This document shows, piece after piece, positions 6,596-15,523 of a stretch of 33,925 nt of DNA. The position numbers and the translations under genes are program-made. The notes under the pieces are model-generated. The model did not search any database. It was not told where the DNA came from and was given only the letters and a program-made list of their open reading frames with translations. This stretch comes from an uncultured Eubacterium sp. (GTDB lineage Bacteria > Bacillota > Clostridia > Lachnospirales > Lachnospiraceae), in NCBI GenBank assembly GCA_910584645.1, contig CAJUAU010000030.1:1-33925 (forward strand), in the 5' to 3' direction. Position 1 is the stretch's first letter. Each line of letters begins with the position of its first letter.

Positions 6596-7032
6596 TGAAA
6601 CATAATACAAAGAACGCTAAAGGCAGAGGAAAGTGCCGAAAAGGAAGGAGTGGTGGACTATAGTTAGCTTGACGGCGCAAATTCGCGCCGTCAAGCTAAG
6701 AGAATGGACACAATTGGACCTGTTGACAAACTCATTCTTTCAGGTCTGCTTATATCTCTCTTCTTCTGAGATTGTCATTTGTAACTTTGTATCTCAAGAT
6801 ATCAACCTTTTTTTCTACGTGCAATACAGCTTTCTCTAAAACAAAATGTTTCTTTAAATGTTATAACAGCGTTGAAAACCCGACACGCCATGTCAATATT
6901 TATTATAATCATTTTAACAAGCAGTATCAGCAGGCTGAATATGAATTTTTACCGCTTATACTCCATCCCACATATACCCGAATGATTTCAATTTCCTAAT
7001 TGTGAATGAACTGTAAAGTATTTTAGAAGGGC
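6596..7032. other. Non-coding stretch between the XRE cassette and the DUF1015 operon
   Basis: Apart from the hairpin at 6664-6699 I see no supported gene here. Two short plus-strand frames (6633-6839 and 6772-6999) have no ribosome binding site or protein-like composition and are read as chance frames. The AT-rich content and lack of structure suggest old decayed DNA, but no parent gene is recognisable. Confidence 0.5.
6664..6699. repeat. Perfect 15-bp inverted repeat with 6-base loop
   Basis: TTAGCTTGACGGCGC (6664-6678) and its exact inverse at 6685-6699 flank the loop AAATTC. No T-tract follows on either strand, so it is not a standard terminator. It is structurally related to the hairpin at 14401-14434: same loop length and same GGCGC apex, with the differing stem bases changed on both arms. 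Confidence 0.85.
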
Positions 7033-7061
7033 TTGTTTTCTTTTCCCTTTTTCGCTATACT
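7033..7061 (+). promoter_or_regulatory. Promoter of the DUF1015-DUF624-glgB block
   Basis: TTGTTT (7033-7038) and TATACT (7056-7061) are separated by 17 bases. The predicted transcript starts near 7068 and leads to AAGGAGG at 7114-7120 before the ATG at 7126. This is the only strong promoter I see before the long co-oriented block that follows. Confidence 0.7.
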
Positions 7062-7125
7062 AAGGGTATGAGTTTTACGAAATCTTGAAGAGGTCACGGA
7101 TAGGTGTGGCGATAAGGAGGAAAAC

Positions 7126-8361
7126 ATGGCAGAGATCAGACCATTTAGCTGTGTGCGCCCGGCGGCGGAGCTGGCGGACAGAGTGGCAGCGTTACCATAT
7201 GATGTCTATAACAGGCAGGAGGCGAAGGCAGAGGTTCAGAGAGAGCCCATGTCTTTTTTAAAGATTGACAGGGCAGAGACCAGTTTTGATGATTCCGTGG
7301 ACACCTATGCCCCTGAGGTTTATGACAAGGCGAGGGAGCTTTTGGAGAAGGATATCGAGGATGGCGTCTATATTACCGATCCAGACCGGGTATACTATAT
7401 TTATCAGCTGGAGATGGATGGGAGAACCCAGACGGGGCTGGTGGCATGTTCTTCTGTGGACGATTACATGAACCAGGTGATCAAAAAACACGAAAATACC
7501 AGGGCGGATAAGGAAGTGGACCGTATAACCCATGTGGATACCTGTTCGGCACAGACCGGACCGATCTTTCTTGCCTACCGTGCCGATCAGGAGATCAGCC
7601 GGGTAGTGGAAAAGTATGTGAAGACAGAACCAGTCTATGATTTTACAGCGGTGGACGGGATCTCCCACCGGGTTTGGAAGATTGATGGCAGAGAAGATGT
7701 GGATACGATTTACCAGGCATTTCAGAGGATTGATAAGATCTATATTGCAGACGGACATCACCGGGCAGCTTCCGCGGTAAAGGTGGGGCTGAAACGGCGG
7801 GAGGAAAATCCTGGATATACCGGGGAGGAGGAATTCAATTATTTCCTTTCTGTGCTGTTTCCCCACGACGAGCTGATGATCATGGATTATAACCGTACTG
7901 TGAAGGATCTGAATGGTCTTTCCCTGGAAGAATTTATGGAAAAGGTAAAGGAAAAATTTGATGTGGCGGAGTCGGAGACGCCGGTGGCACCGGAGAAAAA
8001 AGGAACTTTTGGTATGTATACCGAAGGTAAATGGTATGTTTTGACGGCAAAACCGGAACTGTTTGAGGGAAAAGATGCAGTGGAGAGCCTGGATGTTTCA
8101 GTTCTGCAGGATAATCTGCTGGGACCGGTTCTTGGTATCGGGGATCCCAGAACAGACAGCCGGATTGATTTTGTCGGGGGGATCCGCGGGCTGAAGGAAT
8201 TAGAGCGCAGGGCCAGCGAAGATATGTGTATTTCATTTTCCATGTATCCCACATCCATTATCGAGCTTTTTGATGTGGCGGATAATGGACTTCTGATGCC
8301 GCCGAAATCTACCTGGTTTGAGCCAAAGCTCAGAAGTGGATTGTTTATACATAGGATATAG
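7126..8361 (+). CDS. DUF1015 family protein
   Basis: The product has 411 residues, matching the DUF1015 (COG4198) family over its whole length, beginning with the typical IRPFSCVRPAAELADRVAALPYDV. A central motif DGHHR is at residues 209-213. The same motif is the nucleotide-binding signature of ParB/sulfiredoxin-fold enzymes such as ADP-dependent serine kinase, so nucleotide or phosphoryl chemistry is a reasonable guess, but the family has no settled function. AAGGAGG lies 5 bases before the start. It is first in a co-oriented block; DUF624 starts 24 bases later. In related genomes DUF1015 genes often lie by serine-biosynthesis genes, which are absent here. Confidence 0.9.
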   Translation: MAEIRPFSCVRPAAELADRVAALPYDVYNRQEAKAEVQREPMSFLKIDRAETSFDDSVDTYAPEVYDKARELLEKDIEDGVYITDPDRVYYIYQLEMDGRTQTGLVACSSVDDYMNQVIKKHENTRADKEVDRITHVDTCSAQTGPIFLAYRADQEISRVVEKYVKTEPVYDFTAVDGISHRVWKIDGREDVDTIYQAFQRIDKIYIADGHHRAASAVKVGLKRREENPGYTGEEEFNYFLSVLFPHDELMIMDYNRTVKDLNGLSLEEFMEKVKEKFDVAESETPVAPEKKGTFGMYTEGKWYVLTAKPELFEGKDAVESLDVSVLQDNLLGPVLGIGDPRTDSRIDFVGGIRGLKELERRASEDMCISFSMYPTSIIELFDVADNGLLMPPKSTWFEPKLRSGLFIHRI

Positions 8362-8385
8362 ATGACAGGGAGGAAATAACCGATC

Positions 8386-9075
8386 ATGGAACGTTTTTTC
8401 AATGCAGACAATGGTGTTATGAGGGCATTGTCGAAAATTTTTGATATTGGATGGCTCAGTCTGATCTATGTGGTATTCTGTATTCCTTTGATCACTATCG
8501 GGGCAGCGACCACATCTCTTTATTATGTGAGTGCAAAGGTGCTGCGCAGGGGCAGGAGCTATGTGTGGACGGAGTTCTGGAGAAGTTTCAAACAAAATTT
8601 TGCACCTGCCACATTGATCTGGGTGGTTTTTGCGGCTGTATTTGGAATATTATTTTTTAATTTTTCCATTGTCAATAACCAGTCGGAATATGGCGGATAT
8701 CTGATCGGGGTTTATCTGGCACTGGCATTGATCCTGCTGTGTATTATGTCCTATGCCTTTTGCGTCTTATCCCGTTTTTCGATGAAGATCGTGCAGATCT
8801 TTCGTTTTTCCCTGTTCTGCGCCTTTCGTCATTTTGCCCATACACTGGTGTTAGTGGTGATCCTGCTGGCGGGCATAACCGGGATATTTTTACCCCTTTT
8901 GTTTCCGTCTCCGGTGGTACAATCACTGGTGCCGATGATCCTGGCATTTGTGCCGGGGACAGCTGCTTTTTTGTATACGTTTCCTATGGAGCATCTTTTG
9001 AAAAAATACACACCGGAGTCAGAGCCAAGATATACAGAAGATGGCGAGAGGATTCTGGAATGGTACGAAGAGTGA
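8386..9075 (+). CDS. DUF624 (YesL-type) integral membrane protein
   Basis: The product has 229 residues with about five to six membrane segments (around residues 20-45, 65-90, 102-128, 145-165 and 170-195) and a charged C terminus. The N-terminal pattern FFNADNGVMRALSKIFDIGWLSLIYVVFCIPLITIGAATTSLYYV is typical of the DUF624/YesL family. Members often sit beside carbohydrate-uptake genes, but their function is not established. GGGAGG lies upstream of the ATG. It ends 16 bases before the glgB start, so the two are probably translated from one message, which hints at a link with glucan metabolism. That link is context only. Confidence 0.85.
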   Translation: MERFFNADNGVMRALSKIFDIGWLSLIYVVFCIPLITIGAATTSLYYVSAKVLRRGRSYVWTEFWRSFKQNFAPATLIWVVFAAVFGILFFNFSIVNNQSEYGGYLIGVYLALALILLCIMSYAFCVLSRFSMKIVQIFRFSLFCAFRHFAHTLVLVVILLAGITGIFLPLLFPSPVVQSLVPMILAFVPGTAAFLYTFPMEHLLKKYTPESEPRYTEDGERILEWYEE

Positions 9076-9091
9076 TGAGAGGAGGAGCATG

Positions 9092-11425
9092 ATGGGATTA
9101 AAGCTGGATGATTACATGGACTGGCCGGAGATCGAAGATCTGGAATATGCGGAGTGCACAAACCCGAAACATGTGCTGGGACCGGTAGAGGTGCGGGGTG
9201 ACGTGCTGGTACGCTGCTTTTTTCCGGGAGCGGAAAAGGTGTCAGTGAAAGTAAAGGGAAAAAGCCGGCCGGTGGCGATGAAAAAGATGGACGAGGCGGG
9301 GTACTTTTCGGCTTTTCTTGGCTGTAAAAAGATTCCTGAGTATTCTTATACTGTAGAATATGAGGATTACAGCATGGATCTGTGTGATGCCTACGCTCTG
9401 GAGGATTTCGTTGATGTGATGGACGCAGCGATGTTTGAGGAGGGGATCCATGACAGGATCTATGAAAAGCTTGGGGCTCATCCTGGGATGGCTTGTGGAT
9501 TTAAGGGCACTTATTTTGCTGTGTGGGCGCCAAATGCGGTATCTGTGAGTGTCGTGGGGGATTTCAATCACTGGGACGGCAGGGTGAATCCGATGAAGCG
9601 CCTGGAGTCCGGGATCTTTGAATTATTTGTGCCCGGTGTTTCAGAAGGTTACCTTTATAAGTATGAGATCCATGGATTTGACGGAAAGATCGTGTTAAAA
9701 TCAGACCCTTATGGCTATTATTGTGAAAAGCGTCCTGCCAACGCCAGTGTGGTATGGGATATTACAGGATATTCCTGGCAGGATGAGAAGTGGATGGAAC
9801 AGCGCAAAAAGACGGATCTGGCAATGGAGCCTGTCATTGTCTACGAGATGCAGCTGGGATCCTTTAAAAAGCCCCAGGCAGAGGAACAGGATGACGGGAA
9901 AGAGTTTTATACATACCGGGAGCTGGCGCCGATGGTGAGCCAGTACTGTAAAGAAATGGGATATACCCATGTAGAACTGATGCCGGTGATGGAGCATCCT
10001 CTGGATGCATCCTGGGGATATCAGGTGACCGGCTACTATGCGCCGACCTCGCGGTACGGAACTCCCGAAGATTTTATGTTTTTCGTGGACACCCTGCATC
10101 AGAATGGCATCGGGGTGATCCTGGACTGGGTACCGGCGCATTTTCCCAAGGACGAACACGGTCTGGCGAGGTTTGACGGAACCTGTCTGTATGAGCACCT
10201 GGACAAGAGGCAGGGAGAGCATCCGCACTGGGGGACTTTGATCTATAATTACGGACGACCCCAGGTGGTGAATTTTCTCGTGGCAAATGCATTGTTCTGG
10301 CTGGAGCAGTACCATGCAGACGGGCTGCGGCTGGATGCTGTGGCGTCCATGCTCTATCTGGATTATGGAAAGCAGGATGGAGAATGGGTGGCAAATATGT
10401 ATGGCGGCAATGAGAACCTGGAGGCTGTGGAGTTTTTAAAGAAGCTGAACCAGAAGGTAAAGGACAGAAAAGATGGTACCATAACCATTGCAGAGGAGTC
10501 CACGGCATTTCCCATGATCACCGGGCTGCCAGAAGAGGGAGGCCTCGGATTTGATCTGAAGTGGAATATGGGGTGGATGAACGATTATCTGGAATACATA
10601 CGCACCGACCCGCTGTTCCGCAAAGGACGACATGGGATGCTGACTTTCAGCATGGTATATAATTATTCAGAAAATTTTATGCTTGTATTTTCCCACGATG
10701 AGGTGGTGCATGGCAAGGGTTCCATGTATGGGAAAATGCCGGGGACGCCGGAACAGAAGCTGGCAGAGCTGAGGCTGTCCTATGGTTATATGGCGGCACA
10801 TCCGGGCAAGAAGCTCTTGTTTATGGGACAGGAATTCGGCCAGGAGCGGGAGTGGAGCGAGGAGAGGCAGCTGGAGTGGGAACTTTTACAGGATCAGCAG
10901 GCGGCAGCCAGCGGTTCTGGGGAGATCATTGCCATCAAATCTCCCCATTCCATGCTAAAAGATTATGTGGCAGGGCTCTGGCATTTTTATAGAGAACATC
11001 CGGCACTTTACGCCGGGGACTACAATCCCCAGGGGTTCCAGTGGATCAGTATGCTGGATGCAGACCACAGCGTCATTGCCTTTTTGAGAAAGCATGAAAA
11101 AGAGACGTTACTTGTGGTGTGCAATTTTACACCGGTAGTATACGAAGAGTTTCGCCTGGGAGTTCCATTTGCTGGGAAATTTAAAGAAATATTTAACAGT
11201 GACAGTATAGCCTTTGGAGGAAAAGGAAACATTAATCCAAGGTTACGGCAGTCCCGTGCCGTGGAATATGACGGTATGGATCAGTCTATTGAGTTCGTGC
11301 TGGCGCCGTCGGCGGTGCAGATCTTCCAATGCACAGAGTCGAAGACCGGCACGACAAGAAAGACGGCGAAGACAGTGAGGACGGCAAAGAAGAAAGCCGT
11401 TTCGCAGAAAAAGAAAGAAAAGTAG
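9092..11425 (+). CDS. glgB: 1,4-alpha-glucan branching enzyme
   Basis: The product has 777 residues and makes alpha-1,6 branches in glycogen (EC 2.4.1.18, GH13 with CBM48). An N-terminal GlgB domain (about 10-100) and CBM48 (about 120-220, GTYFAVWAPNAVSVSVVGDFN) precede the catalytic barrel. The four GH13 regions are DWVPAHFP, DGLRLDAVAS (nucleophile D415), TIAEEST (acid/base E468) and FSHDEVVHGK (D536); the D415-E468 spacing equals that of the E. coli enzyme. The last 26 residues (after about 752) are an unusual Lys/Arg/Thr-rich tail. The frame is open upstream to 9041 inside the DUF624 gene. AGGAGG at 9080-9085 favours ATG 9092, with ATG 9089 adjacent. glgA lies about 14 kb downstream; glgC is not in the window. 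Confidence 0.96.
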   Translation: MGLKLDDYMDWPEIEDLEYAECTNPKHVLGPVEVRGDVLVRCFFPGAEKVSVKVKGKSRPVAMKKMDEAGYFSAFLGCKKIPEYSYTVEYEDYSMDLCDAYALEDFVDVMDAAMFEEGIHDRIYEKLGAHPGMACGFKGTYFAVWAPNAVSVSVVGDFNHWDGRVNPMKRLESGIFELFVPGVSEGYLYKYEIHGFDGKIVLKSDPYGYYCEKRPANASVVWDITGYSWQDEKWMEQRKKTDLAMEPVIVYEMQLGSFKKPQAEEQDDGKEFYTYRELAPMVSQYCKEMGYTHVELMPVMEHPLDASWGYQVTGYYAPTSRYGTPEDFMFFVDTLHQNGIGVILDWVPAHFPKDEHGLARFDGTCLYEHLDKRQGEHPHWGTLIYNYGRPQVVNFLVANALFWLEQYHADGLRLDAVASMLYLDYGKQDGEWVANMYGGNENLEAVEFLKKLNQKVKDRKDGTITIAEESTAFPMITGLPEEGGLGFDLKWNMGWMNDYLEYIRTDPLFRKGRHGMLTFSMVYNYSENFMLVFSHDEVVHGKGSMYGKMPGTPEQKLAELRLSYGYMAAHPGKKLLFMGQEFGQEREWSEERQLEWELLQDQQAAASGSGEIIAIKSPHSMLKDYVAGLWHFYREHPALYAGDYNPQGFQWISMLDADHSVIAFLRKHEKETLLVVCNFTPVVYEEFRLGVPFAGKFKEIFNSDSIAFGGKGNINPRLRQSRAVEYDGMDQSIEFVLAPSAVQIFQCTESKTGTTRKTAKTVRTAKKKAVSQKKKEK

Positions 11426-11460
11426 CGGGGAAGAGCATCCCCGACGGAAATGGAGATCTT

Positions 11461-14379
11461 ATGAAGGCAGTAGAAGGATATCGAATACTTGTACAACAGG
11501 AATTAAATGAGCTGAATGCCCAGGGGTATCTGCTGGAGCATGAGAAGACGAAAGCAAAGGTGGTTTTGATCGAAACTGCGGATGATAATAAAGTATTTTC
11601 TATCGGGTTCCGGACTCCTCCTAAGGATTCTACAGGAGTAGCGCACATTATTGAACATACCGTATTATGTGGTTCCAGGGAATTTCCGGTGAAGGATCCT
11701 TTTATCGAACTGGCGAAGGGTTCCCTGAATACTTTCCTCAATGCCATGACTGCTCCGGATAAGACGGTGTACCCTGTGGCGAGCTGCAATGAAAAGGATT
11801 TTCAGAACTTGATGCACGTTTATCTGGATGCGGTATTTTATCCTAATATTTATCAGGAAGAAAAGATCTTTATGCAGGAGGGGTGGCACTACGAGCTGGA
11901 GAAACCGGAGGGCCCGTTGAAGTACAACGGAGTGGTCTACAATGAGATGCGGGGCGCTTATTCTTCCCCGGAACAGCTGATGGAGAGAAAGATCCAGCAG
12001 TCGCTGTTTCCTGATACTACTTATGGTTTTGAATCGGGAGGGGATCCAGAAAATATTCCGGATCTGACCTATGAGCAGTATCTGGATTTTCATAAAAAAT
12101 ACTACCACCCCTCCAACAGCTATATCTACCTGTACGGCGATATGGATATGGAGGAAAAGCTGAAATGGATGGACAAAAAGTATCTGAGCCATTTTGACTA
12201 CCTGGAGGTGGATTCCGAAGTAAAGCGTCAGAAGGCATTCGATGCGCCGAAGGATATGAAAGTATACTACTCATTGACGGAGGGCGAGAGTGAAGAGGAT
12301 AAGACGTATTTTAGTTACAATGCGGTCACCGGAACGTCTCTGGACAGAGATCTCTACATCGCTTTCCAGGTGTTAAATTATGTGCTGGTGCAGGGAGTGG
12401 GCGCCCCGGTGAAACAGGCGCTTCTCGATGCCGGCATCGGCAGTGAGATCATCAGCTTTTTCGAGGAAAGCATATGCCAGCCTGTGTTTTCCATTATTGC
12501 CAAAAACGTCGCTGGCGACAAAAAAGAGCAGTTTGTCACAGTGATACGGGAAAAGCTGAAAGAACTGGTGGATCAGGGGATCAACCGGGATTCTCTGAAC
12601 GCGGGGCTGAATTCCCTGGAGTTCCGCTATCGGGAGGCGGATTTCGGCTCCTATCCCAAGGGGCTGATGTATGGGCTCCAGATCTTTGACAGCTGGCTCT
12701 ATGACAGTGATAAACCATTTATCCATATACGCGCCAACGATACCTTTGAAAAACTCCGCCAGAAGATGGAGGAGGGATACTTTGAATCCCTGATCCAGAA
12801 ATATCTGCTGGACAACACCCACCGATCGGTGGTGGCAGTGGAACCAAAGACCGGACTGACCGCCCAGATGGATGGGCAGGTGGCGAAGCGTCTTGCCGGC
12901 TATCTGGAGACGCTGTCCCAGACAGAGAGAGAGGAACTGATCCGTCAGACAAGAGAGCTCAGGGAATACCAGGAAGAGCCGTCGCCGAAGGAAGATCTGG
13001 CGAAGATACCGCTGCTGGCAAGGGAGGATATCGGAAAGAAAGCCTTTGGGTTTTCCAATATTAAAAAACGGGCAGCGGGCTGCGATGTCATTCATCATGA
13101 TTATTTTACCAACGGCATCAATTATATTAATCTTTTATTTGACATCAAGCCATGGCTGGCGGACTACGCGCCCTATATCAGTCTTCTTATGTCGGTGCTG
13201 GGCTGTGTGGACACGGATCTGCATGACAAGCTGGATTATTCCAACGAGATCCTGCAGAATGCAGGAGATATGTCATTTGATGCGAAGATCATGAGAAGCC
13301 GGGTGAAAAAGGGGCATTATGAAGCTTATGCTTCTTTTGGGACAAAGGTGTTTACTGACAAAACAGAGAAAATACTGGATCTGTTTTATGAGGCGGTGAG
13401 CAGTTCCCATCTGGGGGATGAAAAGAGATTGAAAGAGATCGTTGCGGAACAGTGCTCATCCCTGCAGATGCAGCTGATCTCAGCGGGACACGGCACAGCA
13501 GTAAGCCGGGGGCTGGCATATCTGTCAGAGCCATCCCGTTATGATGAGGCTTTCAGCGGAATTTCCTATTACCGTTTTCTAAAGGAGCTGGATCAGAATT
13601 TTGAAAGCCATAAAGAGAACCTGATCCGGGTATTAAAATTTCTCGTGGAAAATATTTTTGTCCGGGACCGTATGCTGGCTGGCATCACCTGTGCAGAGGC
13701 AGATTATCCGGTATTTGAAAAGGCATTTACCACACTGGCAGGACGTCTGCCGGAGAAAAAGGAAGCAGAGATGCCGAAACCGGATCTAACCCAGGAGGAA
13801 ATCCCCTGTAATGAGGGATTTCTCACGGCAGGGCAGATACAGTATGTGGCGAGGGTGGGTGATTACAGGAAACAGGGCATCGGTTACAGCGGCGTCTATA
13901 AGGTGCTGAGATCCATACTGAGATATGAATATCTGTGGAATGAAGTGCGGGTCAAGGGTGGCGCCTACGGTATCATGTGCGGATTTTCAGATATCGGGGA
14001 GGGATATTTTGTATCCTACCGTGATCCGAAGCTTGCCGAGACCAATGAGGTTTACCGGAGTGTGCCGGAATATCTGAGGAATTTTGAAGCGGATGAGCGG
14101 GATATGACCAAATTTATCATAGGAACTATCAGTGCTGTGGATACGCCGCTGCCGCCACGGGCGAAGGGCGGGCGCTCCATGTCGGCCTATATCACCGGTA
14201 TCACCGAAGAAGATGTTCAGAGAGAGAGAGATGAGATCCTGGCTGCCAGGGAAGAAGATATCCGTGGCTGCGCTGAAATGGTGGAGGCCATTCTCTCTGA
14301 GGACCGGATCTGTGTACTGGGAAATGAAGAAAAGGTAAAGGAAAACCAGGAGTTATTTGAAGTTACGGTGACAATGTAG
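11461..14379 (+). CDS. Insulinase-family M16C zinc metallopeptidase (PreP/falcilysin-like)
   Basis: The product has 972 residues, the usual length of M16C presequence-protease-type enzymes, which degrade peptides inside a closed two-half chamber. The inverted zinc motif HIIEH is at residues 62-66 (H62, E65, H66), and the downstream glutamate is in the YNEMRGAYSS region. The second, catalytically silent half runs from about residue 540, with the M16C-associated domain around 440-690. There is no signal peptide, so it probably acts in the cytoplasm. The frame is open to 11329 inside glgB, but that stretch is low-complexity overlap. GGAG at 11452-11455 is five bases before ATG 11461, which aligns with family starts. 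The gap to glgB is 35 bases. Confidence 0.94.
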   Translation: MKAVEGYRILVQQELNELNAQGYLLEHEKTKAKVVLIETADDNKVFSIGFRTPPKDSTGVAHIIEHTVLCGSREFPVKDPFIELAKGSLNTFLNAMTAPDKTVYPVASCNEKDFQNLMHVYLDAVFYPNIYQEEKIFMQEGWHYELEKPEGPLKYNGVVYNEMRGAYSSPEQLMERKIQQSLFPDTTYGFESGGDPENIPDLTYEQYLDFHKKYYHPSNSYIYLYGDMDMEEKLKWMDKKYLSHFDYLEVDSEVKRQKAFDAPKDMKVYYSLTEGESEEDKTYFSYNAVTGTSLDRDLYIAFQVLNYVLVQGVGAPVKQALLDAGIGSEIISFFEESICQPVFSIIAKNVAGDKKEQFVTVIREKLKELVDQGINRDSLNAGLNSLEFRYREADFGSYPKGLMYGLQIFDSWLYDSDKPFIHIRANDTFEKLRQKMEEGYFESLIQKYLLDNTHRSVVAVEPKTGLTAQMDGQVAKRLAGYLETLSQTEREELIRQTRELREYQEEPSPKEDLAKIPLLAREDIGKKAFGFSNIKKRAAGCDVIHHDYFTNGINYINLLFDIKPWLADYAPYISLLMSVLGCVDTDLHDKLDYSNEILQNAGDMSFDAKIMRSRVKKGHYEAYASFGTKVFTDKTEKILDLFYEAVSSSHLGDEKRLKEIVAEQCSSLQMQLISAGHGTAVSRGLAYLSEPSRYDEAFSGISYYRFLKELDQNFESHKENLIRVLKFLVENIFVRDRMLAGITCAEADYPVFEKAFTTLAGRLPEKKEAEMPKPDLTQEEIPCNEGFLTAGQIQYVARVGDYRKQGIGYSGVYKVLRSILRYEYLWNEVRVKGGAYGIMCGFSDIGEGYFVSYRDPKLAETNEVYRSVPEYLRNFEADERDMTKFIIGTISAVDTPLPPRAKGGRSMSAYITGITEEDVQRERDEILAAREEDIRGCAEMVEAILSEDRICVLGNEEKVKENQELFEVTVTM

Positions 14380-14400
14380 TGCCGAATTGTTAGCAGGCAG

Positions 14401-14434
14401 TTAACCCGGCGGCGCCAGCTGGCGCCGCCGGGTT
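14401..14434. repeat. GC-rich perfect palindrome between the M16C gene and era
   Basis: Positions 14403-14434 form a perfect 32-base palindrome. It can be read as arm AACCCGGCGGCGC, six-base centre CAGCTG and the exact inverse arm GCGCCGCCGGGTT. Only six bases separate its end from GAGAGGAAAG before era, and no T-tract follows. It resembles the hairpin at 6664-6699: the left arms match at 11 of 15 positions with all four differences being transitions. It may act in RNA as a processing or stability element. Confidence 0.85.
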
Positions 14435-14452
14435 GAAGGATGAGAGGAAAGT

Positions 14453-15379
14453 ATGGAAAATTCAGATCAGGATATGGTATTTAAGTCCGGTTTTGTCTCC
14501 CTGGTGGGGCGGCCGAATGTGGGAAAGTCCACTCTGATGAACCGGATCATTGGCCAGAAGATCGCCATAACCAGTAACAAACCCCAGACGACCAGGAACC
14601 GGATCCAGACCATTTTTCACGACGAGAGAGGTCAGATCGTGTTTCTTGATACACCGGGGATTCACAAGGCGAAAAATAAACTGGGTGAATATATGGTGAC
14701 GGTGGCAGAGAGAACCTTTGACGAAGTGGATGTGATCCTCTGGCTGGTGGAGGCGGCGACCTTTATCGGCAAGGGGGAGCGGCATATCGCGGAACAGTTG
14801 AAAAAGGCGGATATTCCAGTGATCCTTGTGATGAACAAGATCGATACGGTGAAAAGAGAACATTTACTGGAATGTATCGATGCCTACCAGGAGATCATGG
14901 ACTTTTCCGAGATCATTCCAGTGTCCGCCAGGACCGGTGAGAGCGTGGATCATCTGATCGATGTGATGTTTGGGTATCTGCCGGAAGGTCCGCAGTTTTA
15001 TGATGAGGATACGGTGACGGACCAGCCGGAGCGCCAGATCGTAGCGGAGCTGATCCGGGAAAAAGCGCTGCGTCTCCTGTCCGATGAGATCCCCCATGGC
15101 ATAGCGGTGGCGGTGGATCAGATGAAACTGCGCCATAATAATAAAAATTTATATGATATTGACGCCACCATCATTTGTGAGAGGGATTCCCATAAGGGGA
15201 TCATCATCGGAAAACAGGGGCGGATGCTCAAAAAGATCGGAACCCAGGCGCGGGTGGAGATCGAAGAATTTTTGCAGAAGAAGGTGAACCTGAAGCTCTG
15301 GGTGAAAGTCAAGAAAGACTGGCGGGACAGCGATTTTCTTTTGAAAAATTTTGGGTACAACAAAAAGCTGGACGGATGA
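14453..15379 (+). CDS. era: GTPase Era
   Basis: The product has 308 residues and is the Era GTPase, which binds 16S rRNA near its 3' end during 30S assembly. The GTPase motifs are G1 GRPNVGKS at residues 19-26, G2 in KPQTTRN, G3 DTPGIH, G4 NKID and G5 SAR. The C-terminal KH domain carries HKGIIIGKQGRMLKKIG. Length and order match the family over the entire protein. AGAGGAAAG precedes the ATG. Era followed by a YqzL-like gene and recO is the conserved Firmicutes order. Confidence 0.98.
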   Translation: MENSDQDMVFKSGFVSLVGRPNVGKSTLMNRIIGQKIAITSNKPQTTRNRIQTIFHDERGQIVFLDTPGIHKAKNKLGEYMVTVAERTFDEVDVILWLVEAATFIGKGERHIAEQLKKADIPVILVMNKIDTVKREHLLECIDAYQEIMDFSEIIPVSARTGESVDHLIDVMFGYLPEGPQFYDEDTVTDQPERQIVAELIREKALRLLSDEIPHGIAVAVDQMKLRHNNKNLYDIDATIICERDSHKGIIIGKQGRMLKKIGTQARVEIEEFLQKKVNLKLWVKVKKDWRDSDFLLKNFGYNKKLDG

Positions 15380-15442
15380 TCTGGCAGAATGTTCTAGTAT
15401 AGCGGCATTCCTTTGTGGAGAATCTATAAAGTGAACACCGGT

Positions 15443-15492
15443 GGAAGGATTCAGGTAAATGATGATTTTCTGAACTTAAAGTAAATCCTTCC
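15443..15492. repeat. Long stem-loop in the era to yqzL-like gap
   Basis: GGAAGGATT (15443-15451) pairs with AATCCTTCC (15484-15492), and an inner TTCAG/CTGAA pair (15450-15454 and 15470-15474) can extend the fold. It ends 19 bases before the GGAGG of the next gene and is not followed by a T-tract, so it is more likely a processing or translation-control hairpin than a terminator. Confidence 0.5.
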
Positions 15493-15523
15493 GGCGGAGA
15501 AAAAAACCACGGAGGAAACCAAT

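Noticed and set aside
6633..6999. Two short plus-strand frames after the XRE operator
   Set aside because: No RBS in a usable position, and one is interrupted by the perfect hairpin; protein composition is not convincing.
11426..11443. Small CGGGGA/TCCCCG hairpin after glgB as a terminator
   Set aside because: Six base pairs with no T-tract, 17 bases before the M16C start; read-through is expected.
12373..13098. 241-residue minus-strand open frame inside the M16C gene
   Set aside because: It lies wholly antisense to a full-length conserved peptidase and resembles no family; treated as a shadow.
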